Positions 6,819-13,172 of a stretch of DNA of 13,172 bases are shown piece by piece. The stretch's first letter is position 1; every line of letters starts with the position of its first letter. The DNA lies in NCBI GenBank assembly GCA_021794855.1, contig JAJYPZ010000008.1, positions 1 to 13,172 of the forward strand. Direction: 5' to 3'. The notes beneath the pieces were generated by a model that was given only the letters and a program-made list of their open reading frames with translations, did not search any database and had not been told where the DNA came from. The position numbers and the translations under genes are program-made. The DNA is from Pseudomonadota bacterium. Lineage in GTDB: Bacteria; Pseudomonadota; Gammaproteobacteria; Burkholderiales; Sulfuriferulaceae.

Positions 6819-7836
6819 CCGACATATCATTATAAGCGACCCGACCTTGCGTGATGGAAATCACGCTGTTCAGCATGCATTGAATACCGATCAGATAGCG
6901 GTTTATTGCCGGGCGGCCGATGCTGCGGGCGTATCCATCGTCGAGGTCGGGCACGGCAACGGTCTGGGTGCGTCTTCGCTGCAATTGGGCGAAGCCAGAA
7001 CGCCCGATCCGCTTGCCTTGTCCATTGCGCGATCGAATCTCGTCCGGTCGAAATTGGGCATCCATGTCATTCCCGGTTTCGCAACGATCGAACGGGATTT
7101 GAAGCCGGCTTTGGATTTGGGTGTGGATGTGGTGCGTGTAGCGTCTCATTGTACCGAAGCGGATATTTGTGAACGGCATATCGGTTTTGCAAGAAGTATG
7201 GGAGCGGAAGTATGGGGCTGTCTGATGATGTCGCACATGATTACGCCGGAGCTTCTACTCGAGCAAGCCAGAAGAATGGAATCGTATGGTGCGGAAGGCA
7301 TTGTTTTCATGGATTCCGCCGGGCATTTCCTGCCTGACGATGTAAGCCGGCGCGTAACGCTGCTGGTCGCAGAGCTGTCTGTTGCTGTGGGTTTCCATGC
7401 TCATAATAATCTGGGTTTGGCGATTGCCAATTCAATTGCCGCAGCCGATGCGGGCGCAAGCCTGCTGGATGGATGCGCGCGGGGTTTCGGTGCCGGTGCA
7501 GGTAACGCGCCGCTGGAAGTTCTGGTCGCGGTGCTGGAGCGATGGGGATACAGCACAGGGATCGATCTTTATAAAATTCTGGATGCCGCCGATCTTGCCG
7601 AGGAGAGGCTCATGAAAGAAATTCCCGCTATCCGGTCGGCAAATGTGGTGAGCGGCATGGCAGGGGTGTTTTCAGGGTTTATGAAACCGGTTACGCGTAT
7701 CGCCAAGGAATTCGATATTGATCCCAGAGATATATTATTTGAGTTGGGTCGGCGCAAAATCGTGGCAGGCCAGGAAGACATAATTCTTGAAGTCGCAAAA
7801 ACCTTGGCCCAGCGAGCTACGAAAGGAAATCAATGA
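6811..7836 (+). CDS. mhpE: 4-hydroxy-2-oxovalerate aldolase, MhpE/DmpG/BphI family
   Basis: This divalent-metal class II aldolase joins or splits pyruvate and acetaldehyde (4-hydroxy-2-oxopentanoate). From ATG 6811 it has 341 residues, the usual length, and begins MNDRHIIISDPTLRDGNHAV, with the family active-site residues Asp10, Arg14, Asp15 and His18. The metal-binding HxH is His196 and His198 in VGFHAHNNL. GCARGFGAGAGNAPLE is also typical. The frame is open further upstream (ATG 6763), but that part lies over the dehydrogenase gene and is not family-like. It overlaps the dehydrogenase by 8 bases and the next gene by 4, consistent with co-expression of the BphI/BphJ-type complex. In this operon I infer it makes the 2-oxo acid used by the ThDP enzyme. 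Confidence 0.94.
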   Translation: MNDRHIIISDPTLRDGNHAVQHALNTDQIAVYCRAADAAGVSIVEVGHGNGLGASSLQLGEARTPDPLALSIARSNLVRSKLGIHVIPGFATIERDLKPALDLGVDVVRVASHCTEADICERHIGFARSMGAEVWGCLMMSHMITPELLLEQARRMESYGAEGIVFMDSAGHFLPDDVSRRVTLLVAELSVAVGFHAHNNLGLAIANSIAAADAGASLLDGCARGFGAGAGNAPLEVLVAVLERWGYSTGIDLYKILDAADLAEERLMKEIPAIRSANVVSGMAGVFSGFMKPVTRIAKEFDIDPRDILFELGRRKIVAGQEDIILEVAKTLAQRATKGNQ

Positions 7837-8888
7837 AACCGGATAGTCAACAGGCAACGCGCCTCGACTGCCTGCGAATTTTAAATGGCCGCGAGCAGGC
7901 ACTTGAACGATTGCGGCACTCGGAACTGGTGGTTATCGGCGGTACGGGTTTTGTGGGGACGTGGATAGCCGAAATGGTAGGGGCTCTCAACGATGACTAT
8001 CGATTTGGGATTTCGCTCTATCTTATGGCAAGAAACGTTAACCTGTTCGAAAGCCGCTGGCCCCATTTGGCAAGCAGAAACGATATACACCTTATCAAAT
8101 CCGATGTCCGGCAGCCGGGAAACCTTCCGATGCAGGCTGATTGGGTGATTCATGCCGCGGCAAACCCCGATGTTAGAACGCATGCGTCCAATCCGCTCGA
8201 TACCGCATCGATCATTGTCGATGGAACCATGGCCGTGTTGAGAACGGCCGAGCGATTAGGCCGATTAAAACAATTGCTGTATCTAAGCTCCGGTCTGGTT
8301 TGTGGAACCCAGACAGATTCAGCCAACGGTATGACTGAAAAATCCGGCGGTGCGCCTGCGCCCGAAGCCAGCTTCATTTATCCCAACGCAAAACGTTTTG
8401 CCGAAACCATTTGTTCAGCCGCTCGCATCCAGTCGCGAATTCCGGTGCTGGTGGCGCGACCTTTTTCATTTATCGGGCCTTATCAGCCGCTAGCTACGCC
8501 TTGGGCGCAAACAAACTTTCTGGCTGATGCGTTGCGCGGCAAATCCATTCGTGTGCTGGGTGATGGACAGGTAATACGCAGCTATTTGTATGGAGGCGAT
8601 GCTGCTTATTGGTTTTTGAAAATATTGACGAACGGACAGAGCGGAGATGTGGTGAATGTAGGCAGCCCGGTGGGCATTACCTTGCAGGATTTAGCGAAAG
8701 AAGTGGCGAAAAACTTTAATCCTGCGCCTGAAATCATGTTGAACACCGCTCCACGTAGCGGTAACAGGTCGGCTCATTTTCTTCCGGATACAAGGCATGC
8801 TCAACAGGAATATGAACTGTCGGTGTTTACTCCACTGGAGGAAGCAATAGCTTTGACCGTGCAATGGCATGCCCTGCAAAATGGTTAA
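7833..8888 (+). CDS. NAD(P)-dependent epimerase/dehydratase (extended SDR)
   Basis: This 351-residue extended short-chain dehydrogenase has the nucleotide-binding GGTGFVG (residues 36-42), a catalytic Ser in LYLSSG (152/153), and YxxxK as Tyr183-Lys187 (IYPNAK). Further SDR segments are VIHAAANPD, ARPFSFIGPYQP and the late LGDGQVIRSYLYGGDAA. It probably acts on the CDP-sugar or its branched derivative as a reductase, epimerase or dehydratase. The substrate cannot be read from the sequence. AAAGGA (7822-7827) supports ATG 7833, which overlaps the aldolase stop (ATGA). The first ~30 residues before the Rossmann strand are longer than in many SDRs. It lies between the aldolase and the ThDP gene, suggesting a role tied to the branched-chain step. 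Confidence 0.85.
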   Translation: MKPDSQQATRLDCLRILNGREQALERLRHSELVVIGGTGFVGTWIAEMVGALNDDYRFGISLYLMARNVNLFESRWPHLASRNDIHLIKSDVRQPGNLPMQADWVIHAAANPDVRTHASNPLDTASIIVDGTMAVLRTAERLGRLKQLLYLSSGLVCGTQTDSANGMTEKSGGAPAPEASFIYPNAKRFAETICSAARIQSRIPVLVARPFSFIGPYQPLATPWAQTNFLADALRGKSIRVLGDGQVIRSYLYGGDAAYWFLKILTNGQSGDVVNVGSPVGITLQDLAKEVAKNFNPAPEIMLNTAPRSGNRSAHFLPDTRHAQQEYELSVFTPLEEAIALTVQWHALQNG

Positions 8889-8902
8889 ATCGAGGATCTA
8901 AC

Positions 8903-10768
8903 GTGTTGGAAAAAAAAGTAAGCGATCACCTTGCCGAATTTCTGGCAAGTAAAGGTATTCGGCATGTTTTCGGGATTGTCGGTGCAGGCAATGCCCAAAT
9001 TTTCGATGCGATCACGCGCCTCGGCTATACCGAAATCATTTGCGTGCATCACGAGCAAGCCGCGGTGATGGCAGCTATTGCCTATTTTCGCATGACGGGT
9101 ACGGTATCCGTTGTTCTGCTGACAACCGGAGCCGGGTCAACGAATGGCATAACAGGCGTAGTCAGCGCATGGATGGATTCCATGCCCGTGCTTGTTATTT
9201 CGGGTAACGAGAATTCACGGTTTACGTCGCCGGACAATCCGCTCCGAATTTGGGGCGTACAGGGATATGACAGCACTAAAATGGTAGAGGGGGTGACTAA
9301 ATGGAGTCACCGCATCATGCTGCCGGAGCAAGCGCTCGACATCATCTCCCGCGCTTATTCGATAGCCCGTGCTGCCAGGCCGGGGCCTGTATGGATCGAT
9401 ATTCCGATGAATATCCAGGCTGCACCGGTTCCGGCGGATAAAATGGAGCCGGTGACATCATGGGTACCGAATAAGTCGGCGGATTTTGCTCACGACCAAG
9501 TACGCATTGTGGATTGCCAAACCGGTGTAAGCGCTATACTGAATATGCTGGCCTTATCCGAACGTCCTGTTCTCTGGTTGGGCAATGGCATCAGGTTGGC
9601 CGGCGCCGAGTCTCGTGTTAAAGAACTGGTCGAAACATTAGGGATACCGGTGTTAGTAAGCTGGCAAGCCTGCGATATTCTGGATTCCAATCATGTGCTG
9701 TGTTTTGGCAGGGCTGGAGTCTACGGCCAGCGAGCAGCCAATTTCGTGCTTCAAAATTGTGATGCGTTAATCTGCATCGGCACGCGCCTCGCAATTCCGC
9801 AGATAGGTTACGATCTGACGGAGTTTGCACGTGCCGCCCGGATAGCAGTGGTCGATATCGACCCGAAGGAGCTGCTCAAATTGGGCGATCGAATTGAAAT
9901 TCCGGTGTTGAGCGATGCAGGGGAATTCATAGACCGGATACTGAATGATGCCCTGGGAGCATATTGTCCTTCAGATTGGTTACTCCAATGCGAAGACTAT
10001 CGTCGGCGCTATCCGGTTGTCGGGCCGGAACATGCCGATATGCAAAATGAATCAGGCACCCGCTTTATCAATTCCTATCGTTTCATGCAGGCTCTCGAGC
10101 AATATTTTCATGACGACCAGATCGTGGTCACCGACATGGGTACTGCATTGCTGTCAGGTCATCAAGTACTTAAATTCAAAGAGGGTCAGCGTATGTTGAC
10201 GTCTACGGGTTTGGGTGAAATGGGCTTTGGCCTGCCAGGCGCCATTGGAGCTGCAATCGGTGCGGGCAGGGAAGTCATGTGTCTGAATTGTGATGGCGGC
10301 ATGATGCTGAATTTACAGGAGCTACAAACCATAGCGCATCATCGGCTGCCTATCAAAATCATTGTTTTCAACAATGACGGTTATTTGATGATCAAACATA
10401 CGCAGAAAGCATTGTTTTCGGGACGCTACGCCGGAACAGATCGGCAATCCGGTGTGAGTTGTCCTGATTTCTCGAAAGTCGCTTATGCGTTTGGATTCCC
10501 GTCATTCCAGATCCGTACCTGGGACGATGTAAAAACAGTACTGCCCCAGCTGCAAACAATGGATGGGCCGATTATTTGCGAGGTATTTACCCATCCAGAA
10601 CAAGCATTTGTCCCTAAGCTTTCTCTTGTACCACAAAGCGACGGATCAATTATTTCTCCACCCCTCGAAGATTTGACCCCATTACTGCCTAGAGAAGAAT
10701 TAAAACGAAATATGCTGATCGGCGTCCACAAGAAATCGGATAATTTGGAAATAGGTACCCTGGATTGA
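8903..10768 (+). CDS. ThDP-dependent acetolactate-synthase-like enzyme, YerE-like
   Basis: This 621-residue protein has the three-domain thiamine diphosphate fold of acetolactate synthases. The N-terminal domain carries the catalytic Glu51 in HHEQAAVMA. The central domain runs over roughly residues 190-350. The C-terminal domain holds the ThDP/Mg motif with Asp464-Gly465, 24 residues, then Asn490-Asn491. The first Gly of the usual GDG is Cys463. The C-terminal PPLEDLTPLLPREEL is, from memory, shared with sugar-modifying members. YerE of Yersinia transfers a two-carbon unit from pyruvate to C4 of CDP-4-keto-3,6-dideoxyglucose, and I infer the same type of reaction here, perhaps with a longer 2-oxo acid. 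The start is GTG 8903: GAGG lies 7 bases upstream and the upstream gene ends at 8888. The ATG at 8864 would begin inside that gene. Confidence 0.88.
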   Translation: MLEKKVSDHLAEFLASKGIRHVFGIVGAGNAQIFDAITRLGYTEIICVHHEQAAVMAAIAYFRMTGTVSVVLLTTGAGSTNGITGVVSAWMDSMPVLVISGNENSRFTSPDNPLRIWGVQGYDSTKMVEGVTKWSHRIMLPEQALDIISRAYSIARAARPGPVWIDIPMNIQAAPVPADKMEPVTSWVPNKSADFAHDQVRIVDCQTGVSAILNMLALSERPVLWLGNGIRLAGAESRVKELVETLGIPVLVSWQACDILDSNHVLCFGRAGVYGQRAANFVLQNCDALICIGTRLAIPQIGYDLTEFARAARIAVVDIDPKELLKLGDRIEIPVLSDAGEFIDRILNDALGAYCPSDWLLQCEDYRRRYPVVGPEHADMQNESGTRFINSYRFMQALEQYFHDDQIVVTDMGTALLSGHQVLKFKEGQRMLTSTGLGEMGFGLPGAIGAAIGAGREVMCLNCDGGMMLNLQELQTIAHHRLPIKIIVFNNDGYLMIKHTQKALFSGRYAGTDRQSGVSCPDFSKVAYAFGFPSFQIRTWDDVKTVLPQLQTMDGPIICEVFTHPEQAFVPKLSLVPQSDGSIISPPLEDLTPLLPREELKRNMLIGVHKKSDNLEIGTLD

Positions 10769-10775
10769 ACGTATC

Positions 10776-11729
10776 GTGTCCAACCCTCGTCGAATAGCCA
10801 TTCTGGGGGCAACAAGCCAGATAGCTCGCGACCTGATCGTCTCGTTTTCTGTTGCCGGGGAGCAATATTTGTATTTATTCGCGCGCCGACCAGCAGAGGT
10901 GACTCGTTGGTTAGCATCTGTTGGTCTGGCGGAACGCTATCCGGTAGAGGATTTTTCCGAATTCGGCAAACAGCAATTCGACGCCGTCATCAATTTCGTC
11001 GGCGTTGGCAGCCCGGTTCAAGCAGCGGCAATAGGTCATGCCATCTTCGATATCACCTTGCGTTTCGATGAACTGGCACTGAATTATTTGCAAAAACATC
11101 CGGCATGCCGCTATCTGTTTATGAGTAGCGGCGCAGCTTACGGCTTTTCCTTCAATGAACCTGCGAGCCGATTTACGGTACCTGTCGCGGCAACGACCAA
11201 TCCGGCTCCCCACGAATGGTACGGTGCTGCAAAATTGCAGGCGGAAATCAGACATCGCGCACGCCCGGAATTATCGATCTTCGACATCCGGGTGTTCAAT
11301 TATTTCAGCCGTACGCAGAATCCCGATTCACGTTTCCTGATCGCGGATATATTACGGGCAATTCGCGATAAAACCGTACTTGCCACATCAGCAGAATACA
11401 TGGTGCGCGATTATCTTCACCCTTCCGATTTTTATAATCTGGTCTACGGCCTTCTTAACGCAGATCCTGCAAATATTGCGGTGGATTGCTATACTCGCGC
11501 GCCGATCGATAAGCCGAACTTACTTTTGGCGATGAATGATCGATTTGGCCTTCGGTATGAAATAATACAATCGCCGGTGGGGGTGAATGCCACAGGAAAC
11601 AAACCCCATTATTATTCGTTGAATATGCAGGCTGAAGCTTTCGGTTATCGGCCCATGCTGACATCGCTTGAAGGTATCTTGAAGGAAACAGCGTTTGCGC
11701 TTGATAATGGCGGATATGAGCGTGGATGA
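10776..11729 (+). CDS. SDR-type NAD(P)-dependent reductase, YerF-like role inferred
   Basis: This 317-residue SDR starts with a GTG at 10776, 7 bases after the ThDP gene. No good ribosome site is visible, so it may rely on coupling. The nucleotide-binding loop is GATSQIA (11-17), where Ala replaces the last Gly of GxxGxxG. A Ser lies in FMSSGAAYG, and the YxxxK pair is Tyr149-Lys153 (WYGAAK). Later segments YMVRDYLHPSDFYNL and NKPHYYSLNMQAEAFGY are typical of sugar-nucleotide reductases. By position it parallels YerF, which reduces the side-chain ketone made by YerE. I infer it reduces the new carbonyl of the branch. It is the last gene of the operon. Confidence 0.8.
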   Translation: MSNPRRIAILGATSQIARDLIVSFSVAGEQYLYLFARRPAEVTRWLASVGLAERYPVEDFSEFGKQQFDAVINFVGVGSPVQAAAIGHAIFDITLRFDELALNYLQKHPACRYLFMSSGAAYGFSFNEPASRFTVPVAATTNPAPHEWYGAAKLQAEIRHRARPELSIFDIRVFNYFSRTQNPDSRFLIADILRAIRDKTVLATSAEYMVRDYLHPSDFYNLVYGLLNADPANIAVDCYTRAPIDKPNLLLAMNDRFGLRYEIIQSPVGVNATGNKPHYYSLNMQAEAFGYRPMLTSLEGILKETAFALDNGGYERG

Positions 11730-11809
11730 ATCATGTCAAGTCTTTAGTGTTTATCGCATCGTTTCGCGGAATATGTTATGTTAATTATAGTGTTATTGGA
11801 GATTGCTGT

Positions 11810-12100
11810 ATGCGTCCTTCCTTGGCTTTGCAAATTCATCGCGATGCGATACGCGAAATTGCGCTGCGGCATCGGGTTAAAAACGTTCGTGTATTCGGTT
11901 CTGCGCTACATGGCGACGATATCGAAGGCAGCGATCTGGATCTGCTCGTGGAGCCGACATCAGCTACAACCTTAATGGACATCGCCAAAATCCAACACGA
12001 AGTCGCTCAGTTGCTCAGCATTACCGTCGATGTGCTGACACCCAAAGCTTTGCCCGACAAATTTCGCGACCAAGTAATGAAAGAAGCTAAATTGGTATGA
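11810..12100 (+). CDS. mntA: Second MntA-like nucleotidyltransferase antitoxin
   Basis: This 96-residue minimal nucleotidyltransferase has the motif GS(x10)DxD: Gly30-Ser31, Asp42 and Asp44 (GSDLDLLVEP), and a third acid at Asp74 (ITVDVLT). ATG 11810 is chosen because GGAG (11798-11801) sits 8 bases upstream and the family-like sequence begins at MRPSLALQIH. The frame extends upstream to 11726 with no family resemblance. It overlaps the following HEPN gene by ATGA at 12097-12100. It is not closely similar to the MntA at 393-674, so the two pairs are unlikely to be a recent duplication. An 80-base gap separates it from the sugar operon. TATAGT (11786-11791) could be its -10 box, but no good -35 is seen. 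The enzyme appears intact although its partner is frameshifted. Confidence 0.85.
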   Translation: MRPSLALQIHRDAIREIALRHRVKNVRVFGSALHGDDIEGSDLDLLVEPTSATTLMDIAKIQHEVAQLLSITVDVLTPKALPDKFRDQVMKEAKLV

Positions 12101-12458
12101 GCAAATCGGATATATTGCGAATTCCTGATTACCATGAACATATCGCCGTCGCTATTGGGCGTATCCATCGTTACGTTGACGACATGGCCGAGGTCGTTTT
12201 CCTTGATGACGAAAAAACTCAGGATGCAGTCTCAGAAATTTTGAAATTATCGGCGAAGCATCACACAATATAGAAATTTATCATCCAGTTTATGCAGCGG
12301 AGCACTCCGAAATACCGTGGACGCTCATGTACACAATGCGCAATCGCGTAACGCATGGCTATTTCAAGATAGATTTTGAACTGGTCTGGAAAACCATACA
12401 CGAGGATTTGCCCGAATTGCACCAGCAAATTCGTAAGTTAATTACCTTAAAGAATTAA
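12097..12458 (+). pseudogene. hepT: HepT-like HEPN toxin (DUF86) broken by a one-base deletion
   Basis: The start ATG overlaps the mntA stop. It reads MSKSDILRIPDYHEHIAVAI, typical of DUF86/HepT, but the frame ends at TAG 12271-12273 after 58 residues. The family sequence continues in another frame from about 12233: EIIGEASHNIE, then IPWTLMYTMRNRVTHGYF, then LVWKTIHEDLPELHQQIRKL, with TAA at 12456-12458. Restoring one base after GTC at 12229-12231 (family V-I-R-N-x-E-I-I-G) rejoins both parts into 120 residues. The HEPN site Rx4HxY (RNRVTHGY) lies after the break, so the truncated product lacks the catalytic residues. It could be a true pseudogene, a sequencing error, or, less likely, recoded by frameshifting at the A/T-rich stretch near 12236-12246. 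Confidence 0.85.
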
Positions 12459-12572
12459 CGAGGAATCAGGTCGTGCTGAAACTGAAAACATCGCCAGCAA
12501 AGACAGCGATTGGTATTGGAAGTTTTGAAAAAAGATATGGTCAAGAAAGAAAAATTGTATGAATGTTGGATC

Positions 12573-12604
12573 TGACCCCGATGTTCCTTGACCCCGATGT
12601 TCCT
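12573..12604. repeat. Perfect 16-bp tandem repeat, two copies
   Basis: TGACCCCGATGTTCCT occurs at 12573-12588 and again immediately at 12589-12604 with no mismatch. The first copy is preceded by GGATC, giving GGATCTGACCCC. Motifs of this kind recur around mobile or repetitive intergenic elements in some proteobacteria (from memory, not checked). No coding function is evident. Confidence 0.7.
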
Positions 12605-12627
12605 GAGGTCCTGTGAGCGCTTGCCCA

Positions 12628-12671
12628 TGTCTATCAATATCTGCTATTGTCTATCTAAATTTAGATAGACA
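12628..12671. promoter_or_regulatory. 24-bp perfect palindrome plus upstream half-site, candidate operator of the ATPase gene
   Basis: A perfect palindrome spans 12648-12671 with 12-base arms: TGTCTATCTAAA and its complement. The outer eight bases, TGTCTATC, also occur as a direct copy at 12628-12635, exactly 20 bases upstream, about two helical turns. A shorter palindrome, ATATCGATAT, follows at 12679-12688. The array ends about 20-35 bases before the ATPase start, where an operator or promoter would lie. The regular spacing suggests cooperative binding of a dimeric regulator, which I cannot name. A transcript could also fold here as an AT-rich hairpin, but no T-run follows. Confidence 0.55.
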
Positions 12672-12707
12672 TGAATAGATATCGATATACCTCGCTGGAA
12701 ACAATCT

Positions 12708-13172
12708 ATGGACCCAATTACAAATCCTTTCTCTCCTGGTGCTGGCGCACCGCCGCCAGAACTGGTTGGACGTGATCCCCTTCTCGAACAGGCACGCATC
12801 CTGCTGGGTAGAATAAAGCAAAAGCGCCCGGAGAAAAGTCTGCTGTTGACTGGATTGCGCGGAGTAGGAAAGACCGTGCTTCTCAACGAAATTGAACGGA
12901 TGGCCAAGAAGGACGGCTACCATTCTATACTACTCGAAGCGCATGAAGAGAAACCGCTGGGTGAGCTGATTTTCCCCTCACTGAGAAGCTTACTGTACGA
13001 GCTAGACCGGGCGGCTGGTGCAGGAGACAAGGTCAAACGCGGACTGGCAGTACTGCGCAGCTTCATCGGCGGTATTAAGTTGACGGTGCAGGATGTGGCC
13101 TTGGGGCTGGATATCGAGCCTGCCAAAGGTACTGCCGACAGTGGCGATTTGGAAATCGACCTTCCAAACTTG
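12708..13172 (+). CDS. AAA-type ATPase (AAA_16/Orc1-like), partial
   Basis: The first 155 residues are visible and the gene runs off the window. After a Pro-rich start (MDPITNPFSPGAGAPPPELV) comes VGRDPLLEQA and then a P-loop, GLRGVGKTVLL, around residues 49-59. This is the layout of AAA_16/Orc1-Cdc6-like ATPases found near mobile elements and defence genes. The Walker B motif and any C-terminal effector domain lie outside. ATG 12708 is the first in-frame start after the stop at 12672-12674, and its ribosome site is weak (GGAA, 12697-12700). The palindromic operator array lies just upstream. The function beyond ATP binding cannot be given. It could act alone or with a partner gene to the right. 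Confidence 0.8.
   Translation, partial: MDPITNPFSPGAGAPPPELVGRDPLLEQARILLGRIKQKRPEKSLLLTGLRGVGKTVLLNEIERMAKKDGYHSILLEAHEEKPLGELIFPSLRSLLYELDRAAGAGDKVKRGLAVLRSFIGGIKLTVQDVALGLDIEPAKGTADSGDLEIDLPNL

Noticed and set aside
8864..8902. ATG at 8864 as start of the ThDP enzyme
   Set aside because: It would begin inside the preceding SDR gene and add 13 unrelated residues. GTG 8903 has a ribosome site and the family N-terminus.
12097..12273. A short 58-residue standalone protein ending at 12273
   Set aside because: The continuation of the HepT family sequence in another frame shows it is a truncated part of a broken gene.

Overview
The window looks like a proteobacterial accessory region devoted to an unusual surface sugar. 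GC content is intermediate by eye, and Shine-Dalgarno sites of the GGAGG type are common. An outer-membrane barrel gene and CDP-3,6-dideoxyhexose genes point to a Gram-negative, most likely a gamma- or betaproteobacterium. The genus cannot be read from the sequence. No rRNA, tRNA, CRISPR array, insertion sequence or glycosyltransferase was found.

Layout. The left edge (1-1183) holds the tail of an unknown gene and a complete MntA-HepT (MNT-HEPN) toxin-antitoxin pair. A small outer-membrane beta-barrel gene lies on the minus strand (1180-1965). A single tightly packed plus-strand operon then runs from 2206 to 11729: rfbF, rfbG, an antitoxin, a PemK-like toxin fused in frame to rfbH, acetylating acetaldehyde dehydrogenase, 4-hydroxy-2-oxovalerate aldolase, an SDR, a ThDP-dependent enzyme and a second SDR. 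Most of these genes overlap or sit within a few bases of each other. To the right is a second MntA-HepT pair whose toxin carries a one-base deletion (11810-12458). After it come a non-coding stretch with a tandem repeat and a 24-bp palindrome, and the start of an AAA-type ATPase gene that leaves the window.

How the genes work together. RfbF, RfbG and RfbH convert glucose-1-phosphate to CDP-glucose, then CDP-4-keto-6-deoxyglucose, then (with a reductase not seen here) CDP-4-keto-3,6-dideoxyglucose. The ThDP enzyme plus an SDR resembles the YerE/YerF logic of yersiniose synthesis, where a decarboxylated 2-oxo acid is added to C4 of the keto sugar. The unusual part is the acetaldehyde dehydrogenase/aldolase pair inside the same operon, with no other catabolic genes. 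Run in the synthetic direction, the pair would make 4-hydroxy-2-oxopentanoate from acetyl-CoA and pyruvate. If the ThDP enzyme uses that acid, a four-carbon branch is added and the product is a C10 branched sugar. Its carbon and deoxygenation pattern matches erwiniose (3,6,8-trideoxy-4-C-(1-hydroxyethyl)-octose, as I recall it). This is an inference.

The second main oddity is a toxin-antitoxin module inserted almost without scar between rfbG and rfbH. The toxin has lost its stop codon and replaces the first ~25 residues of RfbH, giving a 535-residue toxin-dehydrase fusion.
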